From WVXP01 sp964348095 (GTDB lineage: Bacteria; Desulfobacterota; BSN033; WVXP01): a DNA stretch of 64,000 nucleotides. Numbering within the stretch: position 1 is the stretch's first letter; each line of letters opens with the position of its first letter. Made by a program: the position numbers and the translations under genes. The stretch spans positions 7,387 through 71,386 of the forward strand of contig CAYGBK010000116.1 of NCBI GenBank assembly GCA_964348095.1, given 5' to 3'. Below are positions 16,277-25,045 of the stretch, piece after piece. Under the pieces are notes generated by a model. The model did not search any database and was not told the DNA's origin. It was given only the letters and a program-made list of their open reading frames with translations.

Positions 16277-16360
16277 ACATCCCTGATTCAAGTAACTCCT
16301 GGGGGATAGCTTTCAATACAATTCGATTCCGTAGAGGAAACTCGAACAACATGACCTCGA

Positions 16361-17350
16361 CTACACGCTCCGCCGTTCGAGATACATCCCGAGGCCAAGG
16401 AGGACAACAGAGAGGGCGAGTGGGATTTGAAATATCTCTTTTCCCCCCGAAAGGACGGCCTTACCCATCACCTCCGGGTCTTCGAAAACCTCCTGAACCT
16501 CTCTTCCCGAGATTAGAGGTATATATTTACCACCGGTAGCATCAGAGATCTCTTTCAACGTCTCTTCATTCAATCTTGTTACAACCTCTTTTCCCTGGAG
16601 CTTGAACCATTCCCTAAACTCGCCCTTTTCGTATACAGGAACTTTGGCCCCTTCCACCGTTCCGACACCCACCGATACAACGGTAATATCCTGTCCGTTC
16701 ACGTCCGTAAGGATTCCCTCCAGATTCTCCGGACGAACATGACCGCCATCAGAGAACAGGAGGATCAACTTCTTCTTATCCTCATCATCAAACAGCCCCA
16801 CCGCTTCTGACAAAGCCTCCCCGATATTGGAGCCTTGCGAAGGAGCCGAATCCACTGTGACCCAATTGTTCAGCACAAACCGTAGCGCTTGAAAATCATC
16901 CGTGAGTTCCGCTTGGGGAAAGCTTTTCCCAGCAAATGTGATTATGCCGAGCCTGTTTCCAGCAAACTCTGGCAGGCACCTGAGTAGAGCATCTTTGGCT
17001 AGATCAAGTCGGGAGATCTCTGGACCAGAATCCTCGGCTGCCATACTCTTTGATACATCGAGAATGGCGATCACATCGAGAGCCCCTTCTTTGATTTTCT
17101 TGAAATTCCCGGTTATGCTGGGCCGTGCAATAGTGACGACCAAAAGGGTGACGCAAAGCACCGTTGGGAGGCTGAGATAGAGGATTTTCCGGTTAAAGGA
17201 GAGCCGGGAAAACTGTGCAAGGAGATCCACTTTGCCGAATTCCTTCAGGATGGTTTTCCTCCGGCGAAACCCCCAAAGGAGAACTCCCACAATAAATGGG
17301 AGCGCAAGAATGCCCCAGAATGCGTCAGGGTTCAAAAACTCAATAGTCAT
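16361..17350 (-). CDS. von Willebrand factor A membrane protein (BatB-like)
   Basis: A 329-residue protein with two N-terminal membrane helices (FWGILALPFIVGVLLWGF and ILYLSLPTVLCVTLLVVTIA), a VWA domain from about residue 85 and a C-terminal helix (LALSVVLLGLGMYL). The metal site DVSKSM (DxSxS) and a later FSDGG are present. This layout is that of the Bat (Bacteroides aerotolerance) proteins, thought to form a membrane complex with the MoxR chaperone ATPase. It is the last gene of the operon, 8 bases after the TPR gene. Confidence 0.85.
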   Translation of the reverse strand: MTIEFLNPDAFWGILALPFIVGVLLWGFRRRKTILKEFGKVDLLAQFSRLSFNRKILYLSLPTVLCVTLLVVTIARPSITGNFKKIKEGALDVIAILDVSKSMAAEDSGPEISRLDLAKDALLRCLPEFAGNRLGIITFAGKSFPQAELTDDFQALRFVLNNWVTVDSAPSQGSNIGEALSEAVGLFDDEDKKKLILLFSDGGHVRPENLEGILTDVNGQDITVVSVGVGTVEGAKVPVYEKGEFREWFKLQGKEVVTRLNEETLKEISDATGGKYIPLISGREVQEVFEDPEVMGKAVLSGGKEIFQIPLALSVVLLGLGMYLERRSV

Positions 17351-17358
17351 ATATTTAC

Positions 17359-17919
17359 CTAGATGTCTGGTTGCTCTTTGCCGTACCGTCCCATCTGGTT
17401 TTTGTCTTTCTTGTCCTCTCCTGGTTCCTGGTTCAGAGAGGCGTTTCCCTGCTCATCAGGAAATGCCATCGGATAGAAAACGTAGAGTCGCTCGAGATTG
17501 TATTTGCTCTCCCAATCGGTGGGGTCGAGTCGAAGTGATTCACGGTACATTTCGGCCGCCTTTTTTGGCAACTCTAACTGGACGAGTATGTTGCCGAGAT
17601 TGTAGTAAGCCCATTGCTTCCGTTGGGGATTCTTGCTCTCGCGAATGACGGCGAAGAAATACTCACTCGCCTTTTTCAGGTTGTTTGCCCGGTAGGCCCT
17701 CACCCCCATGTTGTACGCGATCAAGTCCTCTGATCCGAACAGGCTTTCACCGGCCTCTTCCAAGTACCGTTGGTCCAACCGATTCGTCTCTATCGCCTTC
17801 ACCGCTTCCTCTATCAAGTCCGAATACCAGAACTTCTGATATATACCGTATACAAGGCACAGACCGCCGATGATGAGAATATATATTCGGATCGAACGGA
17901 TAAACGCTATGGCCCTCAT
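17359..17919 (-). CDS. Membrane-anchored TPR protein of the Bat/MoxR operon
   Basis: A 186-residue protein with one N-terminal membrane helix (IYILIIGGLCLVYGIYQKF) followed by TPR-like helices (AYNMGVRAYRANNLKKASEY, AYYNLGNILVQLELPKKAAE) and a charged C-terminal tail. ATG 17919 is preferred over the upstream TTG because AGGAGGT lies 5 bases before it. It sits between the two VWA proteins, as do BatC-type TPR proteins, and probably scaffolds the complex. Confidence 0.75.
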   Translation of the reverse strand: MRAIAFIRSIRIYILIIGGLCLVYGIYQKFWYSDLIEEAVKAIETNRLDQRYLEEAGESLFGSEDLIAYNMGVRAYRANNLKKASEYFFAVIRESKNPQRKQWAYYNLGNILVQLELPKKAAEMYRESLRLDPTDWESKYNLERLYVFYPMAFPDEQGNASLNQEPGEDKKDKNQMGRYGKEQPDI

Positions 17920-17929
17920 GGCAGACCTC

Positions 17930-18838
17930 CTAACAGAGTTCGACAAAGAGGGTATTGCGCAGGAATGTCAAAATGAGCATGAGGCACAACGCCGCAAGCA
18001 CGGGTATGGGATAGAGTTCCTGCCTCTCTCCTTGGACCTCAACTTCGATTATGCTGGGCTCAAGGCGGTCTATGGCTTCAAATGCAGTCGTTAGTTCCTG
18101 TGCCGATCCAGTCTCAAGGAACGTCCCTTGCGCCAGATTCACGATTTCCAGAAGGTCACTACCCTCTTTCCTTAAGCCGATTCCTACGACATACAGATGG
18201 ACGCCCATTTTCCTCAACTCTGCAACGATCATACTTTTGTTCGTTTCTCCAATTCCGGCCTCACCGTCGGACAGGAAAACCAGGACCCGGTTCGTCGACT
18301 GGCCCATTTCTCTGAAATGCTCTGTGGCTCTCATAAAAGGTTGCGCGAGATTGGTTCCACCGTAAAATGTCATTCCAAGGCGGTCGATCTTTTTCGAAAT
18401 CAGATCCAGATCCTTTGTCAGAGGCCAACTTCCGAAAGTTTCGTCTCCAAATACCAAGAGGCCAATCCTATCGTTTTCTCGCTTTTCAATGAATTGGAGC
18501 GCTGCCTTTTTTGCGACTTCTATCTTCCTCGGTCCACCTGTCCAACTGAAAGTATTTTCCATGCTATAGGAAAGATCCATAACGAGAATGATGTCGCGGG
18601 CGAGAAACCTTTCGTGCTTGATAGCACTCTGCCATTGGGGCCGGGCAAGTCCGAGTATCAGCAAACTCAGGGTCACAGCAACAAGAAACTGCGGCAGACG
18701 TTGCCAGAGCCTCGATCCCCTGTCCGCTTCCAGCAGAGAAAGATGGGAGTATCCGAGATAAGCGACTTTCCTCCAAAAGATGAGAGGTAAGAAAATAAGT
18801 GCTATCAACAAAAAGGACGGGTTAGCCAGCCTGATCAT
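17930..18838 (-). CDS. von Willebrand factor A membrane protein (BatA-like)
   Basis: A 302-residue protein: two N-terminal hydrophobic segments, a VWA domain with complete metal site (VMDLSYSMENT, later FLSDGEAGIG) and a C-terminal helix (IPVLAALCLMLILTFL). Its start overlaps the upstream gene by 17 bases. With the BatB-like protein it would sit in the inner membrane facing the periplasm. Confidence 0.85.
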   Translation of the reverse strand: MIRLANPSFLLIALIFLPLIFWRKVAYLGYSHLSLLEADRGSRLWQRLPQFLVAVTLSLLILGLARPQWQSAIKHERFLARDIILVMDLSYSMENTFSWTGGPRKIEVAKKAALQFIEKRENDRIGLLVFGDETFGSWPLTKDLDLISKKIDRLGMTFYGGTNLAQPFMRATEHFREMGQSTNRVLVFLSDGEAGIGETNKSMIVAELRKMGVHLYVVGIGLRKEGSDLLEIVNLAQGTFLETGSAQELTTAFEAIDRLEPSIIEVEVQGERQELYPIPVLAALCLMLILTFLRNTLFVELC

Positions 18839-19838
18839 CGCTCACCCTCGACGGTGTCGACGTGTCCGCCTTCTCCAAGAGGCCACTGAATTGCCGCACA
18901 ATGGACTCCACATCCACGGGGGCATCTCCCTCATAGATGACCTGGTTAATCCTGGCGACCAAGTCTGTGAGCTCCTCATAGAATGGACAGTCCTTCAGTT
19001 CTTTAACAACCTCCATCGAAGGCCGGTTTGCCGCTTTCAAGCCACAAACCTCTCCCAGAAAGTCCCTCAAGATTCTGTTCATCTCAAAAAACAGTCGCTT
19101 CCGATGATCGTCGTAATTGAAGCAATTGTCCCTGGCTTGCTGAAGGGCTTTCAAGGCGCGATCCGTCGGCGTCTCTACCGGTCTCGCCAGAATAATCCTC
19201 CGTCTGTTTCTAATCAGCTCCCAAGGCCACGTAAAGAGAGCCAGTATGACCAAAAGTCCACCGACTCCTATGGTTGCCTTCCACAAGAGTGCAAGTTTGT
19301 TGTCCTTAGCCGGGCCCTTTATGTCCTTCATTGGACCAAAATAGGTGGCTGTCCGTGAAACAAAAATCTCAAAGATCTGTGCAAAGAGGTTCTGATATTG
19401 ATACTTGGATTCTTTTCGATTCCAATTGTCCTTGGTTGCATAAGAGACACGGAGCGGTGGGAAATTCAGCCTATCGACAGCGATGGCAGGTTGGAAAGAC
19501 TGGAGCCGATAGAGAACCTCGTAGAAAGTTCGGCCTCCTTTTCGGCGCTTACGGACCTTTAGGTCACGCACTTCAAAGGATCCGTGGGTTTCTTTCTCTT
19601 GAGGAAGGTTGACAAGATCGAGGACCGTCCCTTCCTTCGCTTCTAGGGTGATTATCAGGGGGATTTCGTCACCGATATGAAACCCGAAATTTCTCGGACA
19701 CTCGAAGTCGATGGTGATGGGGAACGTCTTTTCATCATCGCTTGGCCCATCGGGTGGCGGTATACCACCTCCAGGCGGGACGATATTTCCCAGAGTGAGA
19801 AAAGCAAGAAGAGATGTAGCCAGGACCAACTTCTTCAA
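18822..19838 (-). CDS. BatD/DUF4381-like membrane protein
   Basis: A 338-residue protein starting at TTG 19838, which has an AGGAGGG ribosome site and follows the DUF58 stop with no gap. A signal peptide (KLVLATSLLAFLTLGNI) leads to a periplasmic beta-rich half, then a helix near 190-210 (ALLWKATIGVGGLLVILALFTW) and a cytoplasmic helical tail (LKALQQARDNCFNYDD). This order resembles oxygen-tolerance BatD or DUF4381 proteins found in MoxR operons. The identification rests mainly on context. Confidence 0.6.
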   Translation of the reverse strand: MKKLVLATSLLAFLTLGNIVPPGGGIPPPDGPSDDEKTFPITIDFECPRNFGFHIGDEIPLIITLEAKEGTVLDLVNLPQEKETHGSFEVRDLKVRKRRKGGRTFYEVLYRLQSFQPAIAVDRLNFPPLRVSYATKDNWNRKESKYQYQNLFAQIFEIFVSRTATYFGPMKDIKGPAKDNKLALLWKATIGVGGLLVILALFTWPWELIRNRRRIILARPVETPTDRALKALQQARDNCFNYDDHRKRLFFEMNRILRDFLGEVCGLKAANRPSMEVVKELKDCPFYEELTDLVARINQVIYEGDAPVDVESIVRQFSGLLEKADTSTPSRVSDDQAG

Positions 19839-20735
19839 TTAATTGGCCCTCCTTCGAGCTAGGAAAAACCTGCTTATTTCCCTAACATAATCGGTCTCTT
19901 GATGAATCCAGAGACCATCCATACATAGGCTGCGAAACAATGCCTTCAAACGTTGCTCTCTGGCTTCCACTCGCTTTTGAAAATCTGCCCTCTTTCTCGT
20001 TCCCCCCAACCAGATGGTCCTATTCCTGCCAGTCTCGAGGTCTCTCATCGGCGTAATACACCATCTTTCGGGAAGCGTCTTTTCTCTCGGATCCCAAAGG
20101 ACAATGGGAACGACATCGTGGAGGACTGCAATTGATTTGAGAGCCTTTTCCAGTAGGTCAAAATACTCCTGGAAATCAGAGATTACGAATACAAGCGATC
20201 TCTTAGTTGGCAGCAGAGAAAGGGCCTGGTGCAATCCCGCCCCCGTATTCCCATCGGGTTTGGTCTCAAGGATCTTCTGAGGGATCAGAAGCCGATACTC
20301 CTTAGGATTGCGAAGGGGCCACTGAATTTCAACTCCGGATCCATAAGCGACAAAACCGACGCGGTCGCCGCATCGCCAGGCTGCATGTGCAAGAACGGCC
20401 GAGATTTCTGCTGCCAATCGCCTTTTCGTTACCCGAACCGTTCCAAAATCCATAGATCGGCTTAGATCTGCAATTAGAAAAACAGCGACATTGGCTTCTG
20501 CCAGGCGGGTGTTCTTTAGGATTCGGTGCCCCCCAGTCCGTGCGGTGGCCGACCAGTTTATGGACCGGGGGTTGTCCCCTAGCTCGTATTCCGATATTCT
20601 CTCAAATTCTGCAGACCCCCCAACGTGGCGGCTAGGCCACATTCCAAGGTCATGGCGACTCGAATACCATCGTATGTAGTAATCAACCTCCGCAATCTTC
20701 GAGAGAATCTCCTTCACGGGATATGAACTCCGCAT
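19839..20735 (-). CDS. DUF58 domain protein
   Basis: A 298-residue soluble protein. The DUF58 signature is GGSAEFERISEYELGD followed by RSINWSATARTG. It then continues as a VWA-like fold with a partial metal motif (LIADLSRSMDFG) and FVISDFQEYF. DUF58 proteins accompany MoxR ATPases almost invariably; here the start overlaps moxR by 22 bases. Function unknown, presumably in metal insertion or assembly of a client complex. Confidence 0.85.
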   Translation of the reverse strand: MRSSYPVKEILSKIAEVDYYIRWYSSRHDLGMWPSRHVGGSAEFERISEYELGDNPRSINWSATARTGGHRILKNTRLAEANVAVFLIADLSRSMDFGTVRVTKRRLAAEISAVLAHAAWRCGDRVGFVAYGSGVEIQWPLRNPKEYRLLIPQKILETKPDGNTGAGLHQALSLLPTKRSLVFVISDFQEYFDLLEKALKSIAVLHDVVPIVLWDPREKTLPERWCITPMRDLETGRNRTIWLGGTRKRADFQKRVEAREQRLKALFRSLCMDGLWIHQETDYVREISRFFLARRRAN

Positions 20736-21724
20736 AGTATTTCCTGCATCACCGTCTCGACAGTCAGTCCTTCGGCTTCGGCGGAAAATTCTAAACAGAT
20801 TCGATGTCTGAAAACATCTCTTGCGACTGCCTGGATGTCTTCAGGATAGACATGCCGGCGGTTGTGCAGAAAGGCCTCAACCCGTGCTGCATCTCTCAAG
20901 GCCATGGTTGCCCGAGGCGACGCACCAAGTTTCAAACATCCCTCAAGTGATTTCAGGCCAAACTCTCCTGGGAAACGGGTCGCTCGAACCAGGTCGACAA
21001 TGTATTTATGGGCATAGTGTTCCACGGATACTTCCTTTTTGATCGTTTCCCTGAGTTGACAGATTTCACTGGGTTCGAGGACATGGTTGACAGCCTTGAT
21101 TTTATCTCTCTGATCGAGATTGACATTCGTGAGAATATCCATTTCGTGCTCTGGGCTAGGATAGCCTACCAAGACCTTGAAGATAAACCGATCCAGTTGG
21201 GCCTCAGGAAGCGGATAGGTACCGTCCTGTTCTACTGGGTTCTGCGTGGCAAGGACTATAAAAGGATCGGGCAGCTCAAGTGTGTCCTTCCCCATGACAG
21301 TAACCTGACGCTCTTGCATGGCCTGGAGCAGAGCGGCCTGGGTTTTTGCGGGGGCCCTGTTGATTTCATCGACCAGAGCGACGTGACAGTCGACCAGAGG
21401 CCCTTTCTGAAGTTTGAACCGATTTCCAACGAGAAGATACGTCCCGATGAGGTCGCTTGGGAGCATATCGGGCACCATTTGGATCCTTTGAAACACAGCG
21501 CCCATGGCCGATCCCAGTGCTGAAACCAGAAGTGTTTTAGCCAGTCCCGGTACACCTTCAAGCAAGACATGGCCATCGGCAAGAAGGGCCACCACTATTC
21601 GGCAGATAGATGAAGTTTGCCCGACAATGACCTTCTCTACCTCGGCGACGAGCTTGTGAATCTTTTCGATGCCCTCATCGAGGTCTGGTGCTGATTTTTT
21701 TTCAAGATCAACGGCAAGGTCCAT
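20714..21724 (-). CDS. MoxR family AAA+ ATPase
   Basis: A 336-residue AAA+ chaperone-like ATPase. Walker A EGVPGLAKT lies at 56-64, Walker B is ALVDEINRAPAKTQAALLQAM, followed by the sensor text VLATQNPVEQDGTYPLPEAQLDRF, which is strongly MoxR-specific. It is the first gene of a six-gene operon (moxR, DUF58, BatD-like, batA-like, TPR, batB-like). The client is not encoded here. Confidence 0.92.
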   Translation of the reverse strand: MDLAVDLEKKSAPDLDEGIEKIHKLVAEVEKVIVGQTSSICRIVVALLADGHVLLEGVPGLAKTLLVSALGSAMGAVFQRIQMVPDMLPSDLIGTYLLVGNRFKLQKGPLVDCHVALVDEINRAPAKTQAALLQAMQERQVTVMGKDTLELPDPFIVLATQNPVEQDGTYPLPEAQLDRFIFKVLVGYPSPEHEMDILTNVNLDQRDKIKAVNHVLEPSEICQLRETIKKEVSVEHYAHKYIVDLVRATRFPGEFGLKSLEGCLKLGASPRATMALRDAARVEAFLHNRRHVYPEDIQAVARDVFRHRICLEFSAEAEGLTVETVMQEILCGVHIP

Positions 21725-21885
21725 GGGAAGTGTCCTCTACGTGTCAAGAGATGCCAAAATACTGTCAAAAATCGATGCCAACGTGCCACATGTTTTAACC
21801 TTGTTGCAATTGATATGCCAAATTTTGTCTTCTTTCTCACGAGATATTGGTTATAACTCGACACCCGCTGATCGAGAATAATTCA

Positions 21886-21914
21886 TTGACATTCAAACAC
21901 TGATTTAGTTATTT
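21886..21914 (+). promoter_or_regulatory. Promoter of the DapA gene
   Basis: TTGACA (21886-21891), a 17-base spacer and a weak TTATTT (21909-21914) lie 41 bases before the ATG, in the divergent region shared with moxR. Confidence 0.45.
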
Positions 21915-21954
21915 TGGATTCAACCTCTCATGGTAGCTGTTGAGGTGAGATGTC

Positions 21955-22980
21955 ATGAAATTGGAGCAGTTCGGAGGGTGCTGGACGGCCCTGGTCACGC
22001 CTATGATTCCAAATGGTGAGATAGACTATCAGGGCCTTGAAAAAAATATCAGTTTTCAGGTGGACCAAGGGGTAAATCTTGTTGCCACAGGGACCACGGG
22101 GGAGTCCCCCACCCTGGAATGGAATGAACACGACAAGGTCATTGAAGAGACCATCCGATTTTCCGCGGGCAGGACCTTCACCATGGCTGGAACCGGCAGT
22201 AACTCAACAAAGGAGGCTCTCCGGGGGACGGAGCACGCGGTGAAAACGGGGGTCGATGCTGTCCTGTTGGTGGACTGCTACTATAATGGTCCCAGCTCTT
22301 TGGAACTCCGAAACGAATACTATGGCGTTGTCGCCAAGAACTTCCCTGAGACCTTTGTCACCCCTTATGTCATTCCCGGTCGAACCGGAACACAGCTGGA
22401 AGTCGAAGACCTCGTCGTTCTGAGCCGGCAATACAAAAACGTGAGAGCGGTCAAGGAGGCAACTGGAGACCTTCAACGAATGGTTAAGACCAGAAGGCTA
22501 ATCGGTAGTGATTTTGACATTCTATCAGGGGACGACGATAAGACCTATGAGATGATGACGAGCCAGGAAATCATGGCCACAGGTGTGGTCTCTGTCATAT
22601 CGAATGTGGTTCCAGGTGCTGTGGCTGATATGACGAGGGCCATTCACGAGGGAGATATGGAAAAAGCCGAAAGGCTTAGAGAGGGTTTGGATCCTCTCTT
22701 TAAGATTGTTACTGTCAAAACGACGGAGGATTACGAGGGGTTCACGGTCCCTTGCAAATTTAGAAACCCTCTACCCATTAAGACTCTCATGAATGGGTTG
22801 GGGCTGCCCTCGGGTCCATGTCGTCAGCCCTTGGGCAGGATGACGCCGAAGGGAACAGCCGTCGTCCGGCAGGCTATCGCTACTGTCCACGAAAAAAACC
22901 CGGAATTTCTTGCACCTCTCGAAGTACACTACAAAGTGAGCGTTGCCGGCCGAATCGCTAATGATCAATACTGGAGGTAA
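21955..22980 (+). CDS. dapA: 4-hydroxy-tetrahydrodipicolinate synthase family protein (DapA-like)
   Basis: A 341-residue class I aldolase-superfamily TIM barrel. It retains TGTTGE (45-50), Tyr138 in VTPYVIPGRTG and the Schiff-base Lys167 in RAVKEATGD, all matching DHDPS, which condenses pyruvate with aspartate semialdehyde in the diaminopimelate pathway. It is about 40 residues longer than E. coli DapA, with the extension at the C-terminus. As DapL is in the window and this copy has the most DapA-like active site (GRTG after the Tyr), it is the best candidate for the biosynthetic enzyme, though a catabolic lyase cannot be excluded. Confidence 0.75.
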   Translation: MKLEQFGGCWTALVTPMIPNGEIDYQGLEKNISFQVDQGVNLVATGTTGESPTLEWNEHDKVIEETIRFSAGRTFTMAGTGSNSTKEALRGTEHAVKTGVDAVLLVDCYYNGPSSLELRNEYYGVVAKNFPETFVTPYVIPGRTGTQLEVEDLVVLSRQYKNVRAVKEATGDLQRMVKTRRLIGSDFDILSGDDDKTYEMMTSQEIMATGVVSVISNVVPGAVADMTRAIHEGDMEKAERLREGLDPLFKIVTVKTTEDYEGFTVPCKFRNPLPIKTLMNGLGLPSGPCRQPLGRMTPKGTAVVRQAIATVHEKNPEFLAPLEVHYKVSVAGRIANDQYWR

Positions 22981-23171
22981 ACTCGCCGAGGGGGAGCCGC
23001 AATCGAACCCTCACATCACACCGCCGGACGTACCACATCATTCCCTTCCTTCCCACATCTTTACAATTGTGAGATCTCGGTTTGGCACATCGCGAACCAA
23101 AGCGACGGGTTTCTCGGAGAAAGGATCTTGACTCACACTGAGCTCCCATTTCTCGCCTGCGCGAAGGGCGA

Positions 23172-23762
23172 CTAAAACTCCGTCACCTCTCCCCCTGGAA
23201 TAGGTCGTCGCCTTCCCGTGTTCAGGTCGAGGGTCGTCCCCTGTTCGATAATCCCTGAGCGCGTGTAGCCGCGGTCTTCCCAATACCCACCTTTCATTGA
23301 ATCGCTCAGAGTAATGGTTTCGAGCCATTTGCAGCTCTTGTATCCATATAGGTTGGGGATGACCATGCGAAGCGGCCCGCCATACTCCCCTTCGAGTGGT
23401 TCCCCATCGACGGCGTAAACAAGAAGGACCCGCGGATGATCGAGATCAACGAGGGCAACGGTAGTCTCATAGGTCCCGCCCACGCTCGAAAAGGTGGCAT
23501 GGGTGGCTCTCTTAGTCGGCCTGACAACCCCGACAAAGTCTCGCCAAAGAATCCCCTCCCACGTGGCCCGCACAGACCAGCCCGACACTGAGGTCAACCG
23601 CGCATTGACTGCTGACCTGGGAAATTCCTTGATCTCCGTCCACGTGAATATCCGTTGTTTTTTCACAAATCCTGCGACATGGAGACGGTACTTCTGGGTG
23701 TCAAGGTCGGGCATCCCACCCGCCTTGAAAACAGGTACCCTCAGTCGATCCAAGTTACTCAT
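23172..23762 (-). CDS. Sulfite oxidase-fold (molybdopterin-dependent) protein with Cys to Ser change
   Basis: A 196-residue protein of the SUOX/YedY fold. The segments YRLHVAGFVKK, WTEIKEFPR, GWSVRATWEGILWRD, GEYGGPLRMVIPNLYGYKS and KWLETI match the molybdopterin-binding core. The position that normally holds the molybdenum-ligating cysteine (HCVxGWS) reads TSVSGWS, so Ser58 (codon 23589-23591) replaces it. There is no signal peptide or Tat motif, so it is probably cytoplasmic. AGGAG lies 7 bases before ATG 23762. Enzymatic activity is uncertain. Past its stop, an out-of-phase frame (23038-23171) reads as plausible protein. Confidence 0.75.
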   Translation of the reverse strand: MSNLDRLRVPVFKAGGMPDLDTQKYRLHVAGFVKKQRIFTWTEIKEFPRSAVNARLTSVSGWSVRATWEGILWRDFVGVVRPTKRATHATFSSVGGTYETTVALVDLDHPRVLLVYAVDGEPLEGEYGGPLRMVIPNLYGYKSCKWLETITLSDSMKGGYWEDRGYTRSGIIEQGTTLDLNTGRRRPIPGGEVTEF

Positions 23763-24236
23763 GGCAGATCTCCTCGTTCTTTCTGCGGCGGCAAATCACC
23801 CTGCGTCGAGTTCGATCACCATTATCCCCCGACTCTGGAAGCTAGGGTGAACAGGCAAAGAGAAGGGGCATCCCCCTATCGAGGATACCCTCTCAGATCG
23901 GCGGAATCAAACACAGACAAGGGCGAATCAAAAAAAACCGATGGTCGTGATTACAGAATCGACAAAACCTCCTAACCGCACCCTTCGTAGGATCTCCCAG
24001 AACACGGGCTTTGCCACCGTCTGACGGGGCAATCGGACAGACCCAATACCTAAAATCATAAGGTGGCACCGATGTCAATTCGCCAGGACTCTGTTTAGGG
24101 GCGAGGCCGAGACTCCGCAACCTGATGGAGGCGTAAAAAACTCGATCCCCAAACCAGTCGATCCCAATTCGCTTGAAAACAGTGTATAATGCGTCGGGTT
24201 AGAGAACAAAACGAGTGATGAGAAGGGGGAAACCCA
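23763..24236. other. Intergenic region before adk
   Basis: About 470 bases without a supported gene. The only clear signal is a perfect TATAAT (24185-24190) 47 bases before the adk ATG; no convincing -35 is seen at 17 bases. Confidence 0.5.
24185..24190 (+). promoter_or_regulatory. Candidate -10 box of adk
   Basis: A consensus TATAAT stands upstream of adk and its AAGGGGG ribosome site. The -35 is not recognisable. Confidence 0.4.
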
Positions 24237-24887
24237 ATGCGAATCATCCTGTTGGGAGCTCCGGGAGCTGGGAAGGGAACGATCGCAAAGGCACTAATGG
24301 AGTTTGACGGGTCTGTTCAGATTTCGACCGGCGACATTTTAAGAAACGCTGTCACGGCCGGGACAGAACTGGGTAAGAAGGCCCACGGCTATATGGAGCG
24401 AGGCGAACTTGTACCAGACACGCTCATCATGGGGATTATGGAATCGAGATTCAAGGAGCCTGATTGTGAAAAAGGCTTTATTCTCGATGGGTTTCCACGA
24501 ACCTTTCCCCAGGCTGAGGCATTAAAAAAGCTCCTCAAGCGACTTGACCTGGAATTGGATCTTGTGGTGAACCTCGATGTTCCAGAGGCGGTCATCCTGG
24601 ACCGACTCACGACAAGAAGAACCTGTTCAAATCCACGCTGCCAGGAGATCTACAACATCAAAAGTAAACCTCCCACAGAAGATGGCAAATGTAAGAAGTG
24701 CGGCTGGCCGGTGGTCCAACGGGACGATGAGACCGAAGAAGCCATTATTAAGCGGCTCGACACATATACTCAGAAAACCGCTCCACTCATCGATTTCTAT
24801 GAAAAAGAGGGCCTCCTCACAACCATCCCCTCAACCAGCAGTGAAGAGATCGTTTCTGCTATCAAAAAAGAGATGGGGTTGGCCTAA
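24237..24887 (+). CDS. adk: Adenylate kinase
   Basis: A 216-residue long-form adenylate kinase (ATP + AMP to 2 ADP). P-loop GAPGAGKGT, AMP-site QISTGDILRNAV and FILDGFPRTFPQAEAL are all present. The LID carries four cysteines (130, 135, 152, 155), the zinc-stabilised type common in Gram-positives and many anaerobes. It stands alone here, away from the ribosomal secY-adk-map context usual in many bacteria. Confidence 0.95.
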   Translation: MRIILLGAPGAGKGTIAKALMEFDGSVQISTGDILRNAVTAGTELGKKAHGYMERGELVPDTLIMGIMESRFKEPDCEKGFILDGFPRTFPQAEALKKLLKRLDLELDLVVNLDVPEAVILDRLTTRRTCSNPRCQEIYNIKSKPPTEDGKCKKCGWPVVQRDDETEEAIIKRLDTYTQKTAPLIDFYEKEGLLTTIPSTSSEEIVSAIKKEMGLA

Positions 24888-25045
24888 TCGGTTGCACCGC
24901 TATCCATTGGGGTAAACCGCCAAGCACCTCGACGCTAGCATTTCACCCAGTCCCCGCTCCGTTGAGGGTGCCGTTTGCCGGATGTCAATTGCGACTAACC
25001 GTTCGAATCTTTCAGCTAGGAATGAAGATCGAATTCTAGCAATTC

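Noticed and set aside
22981..23060. GGGTTCGATTG on the minus strand, resembling a tRNA T-loop
   Set aside because: No matching T-stem, acceptor stem or anticodon arm can be built around it.
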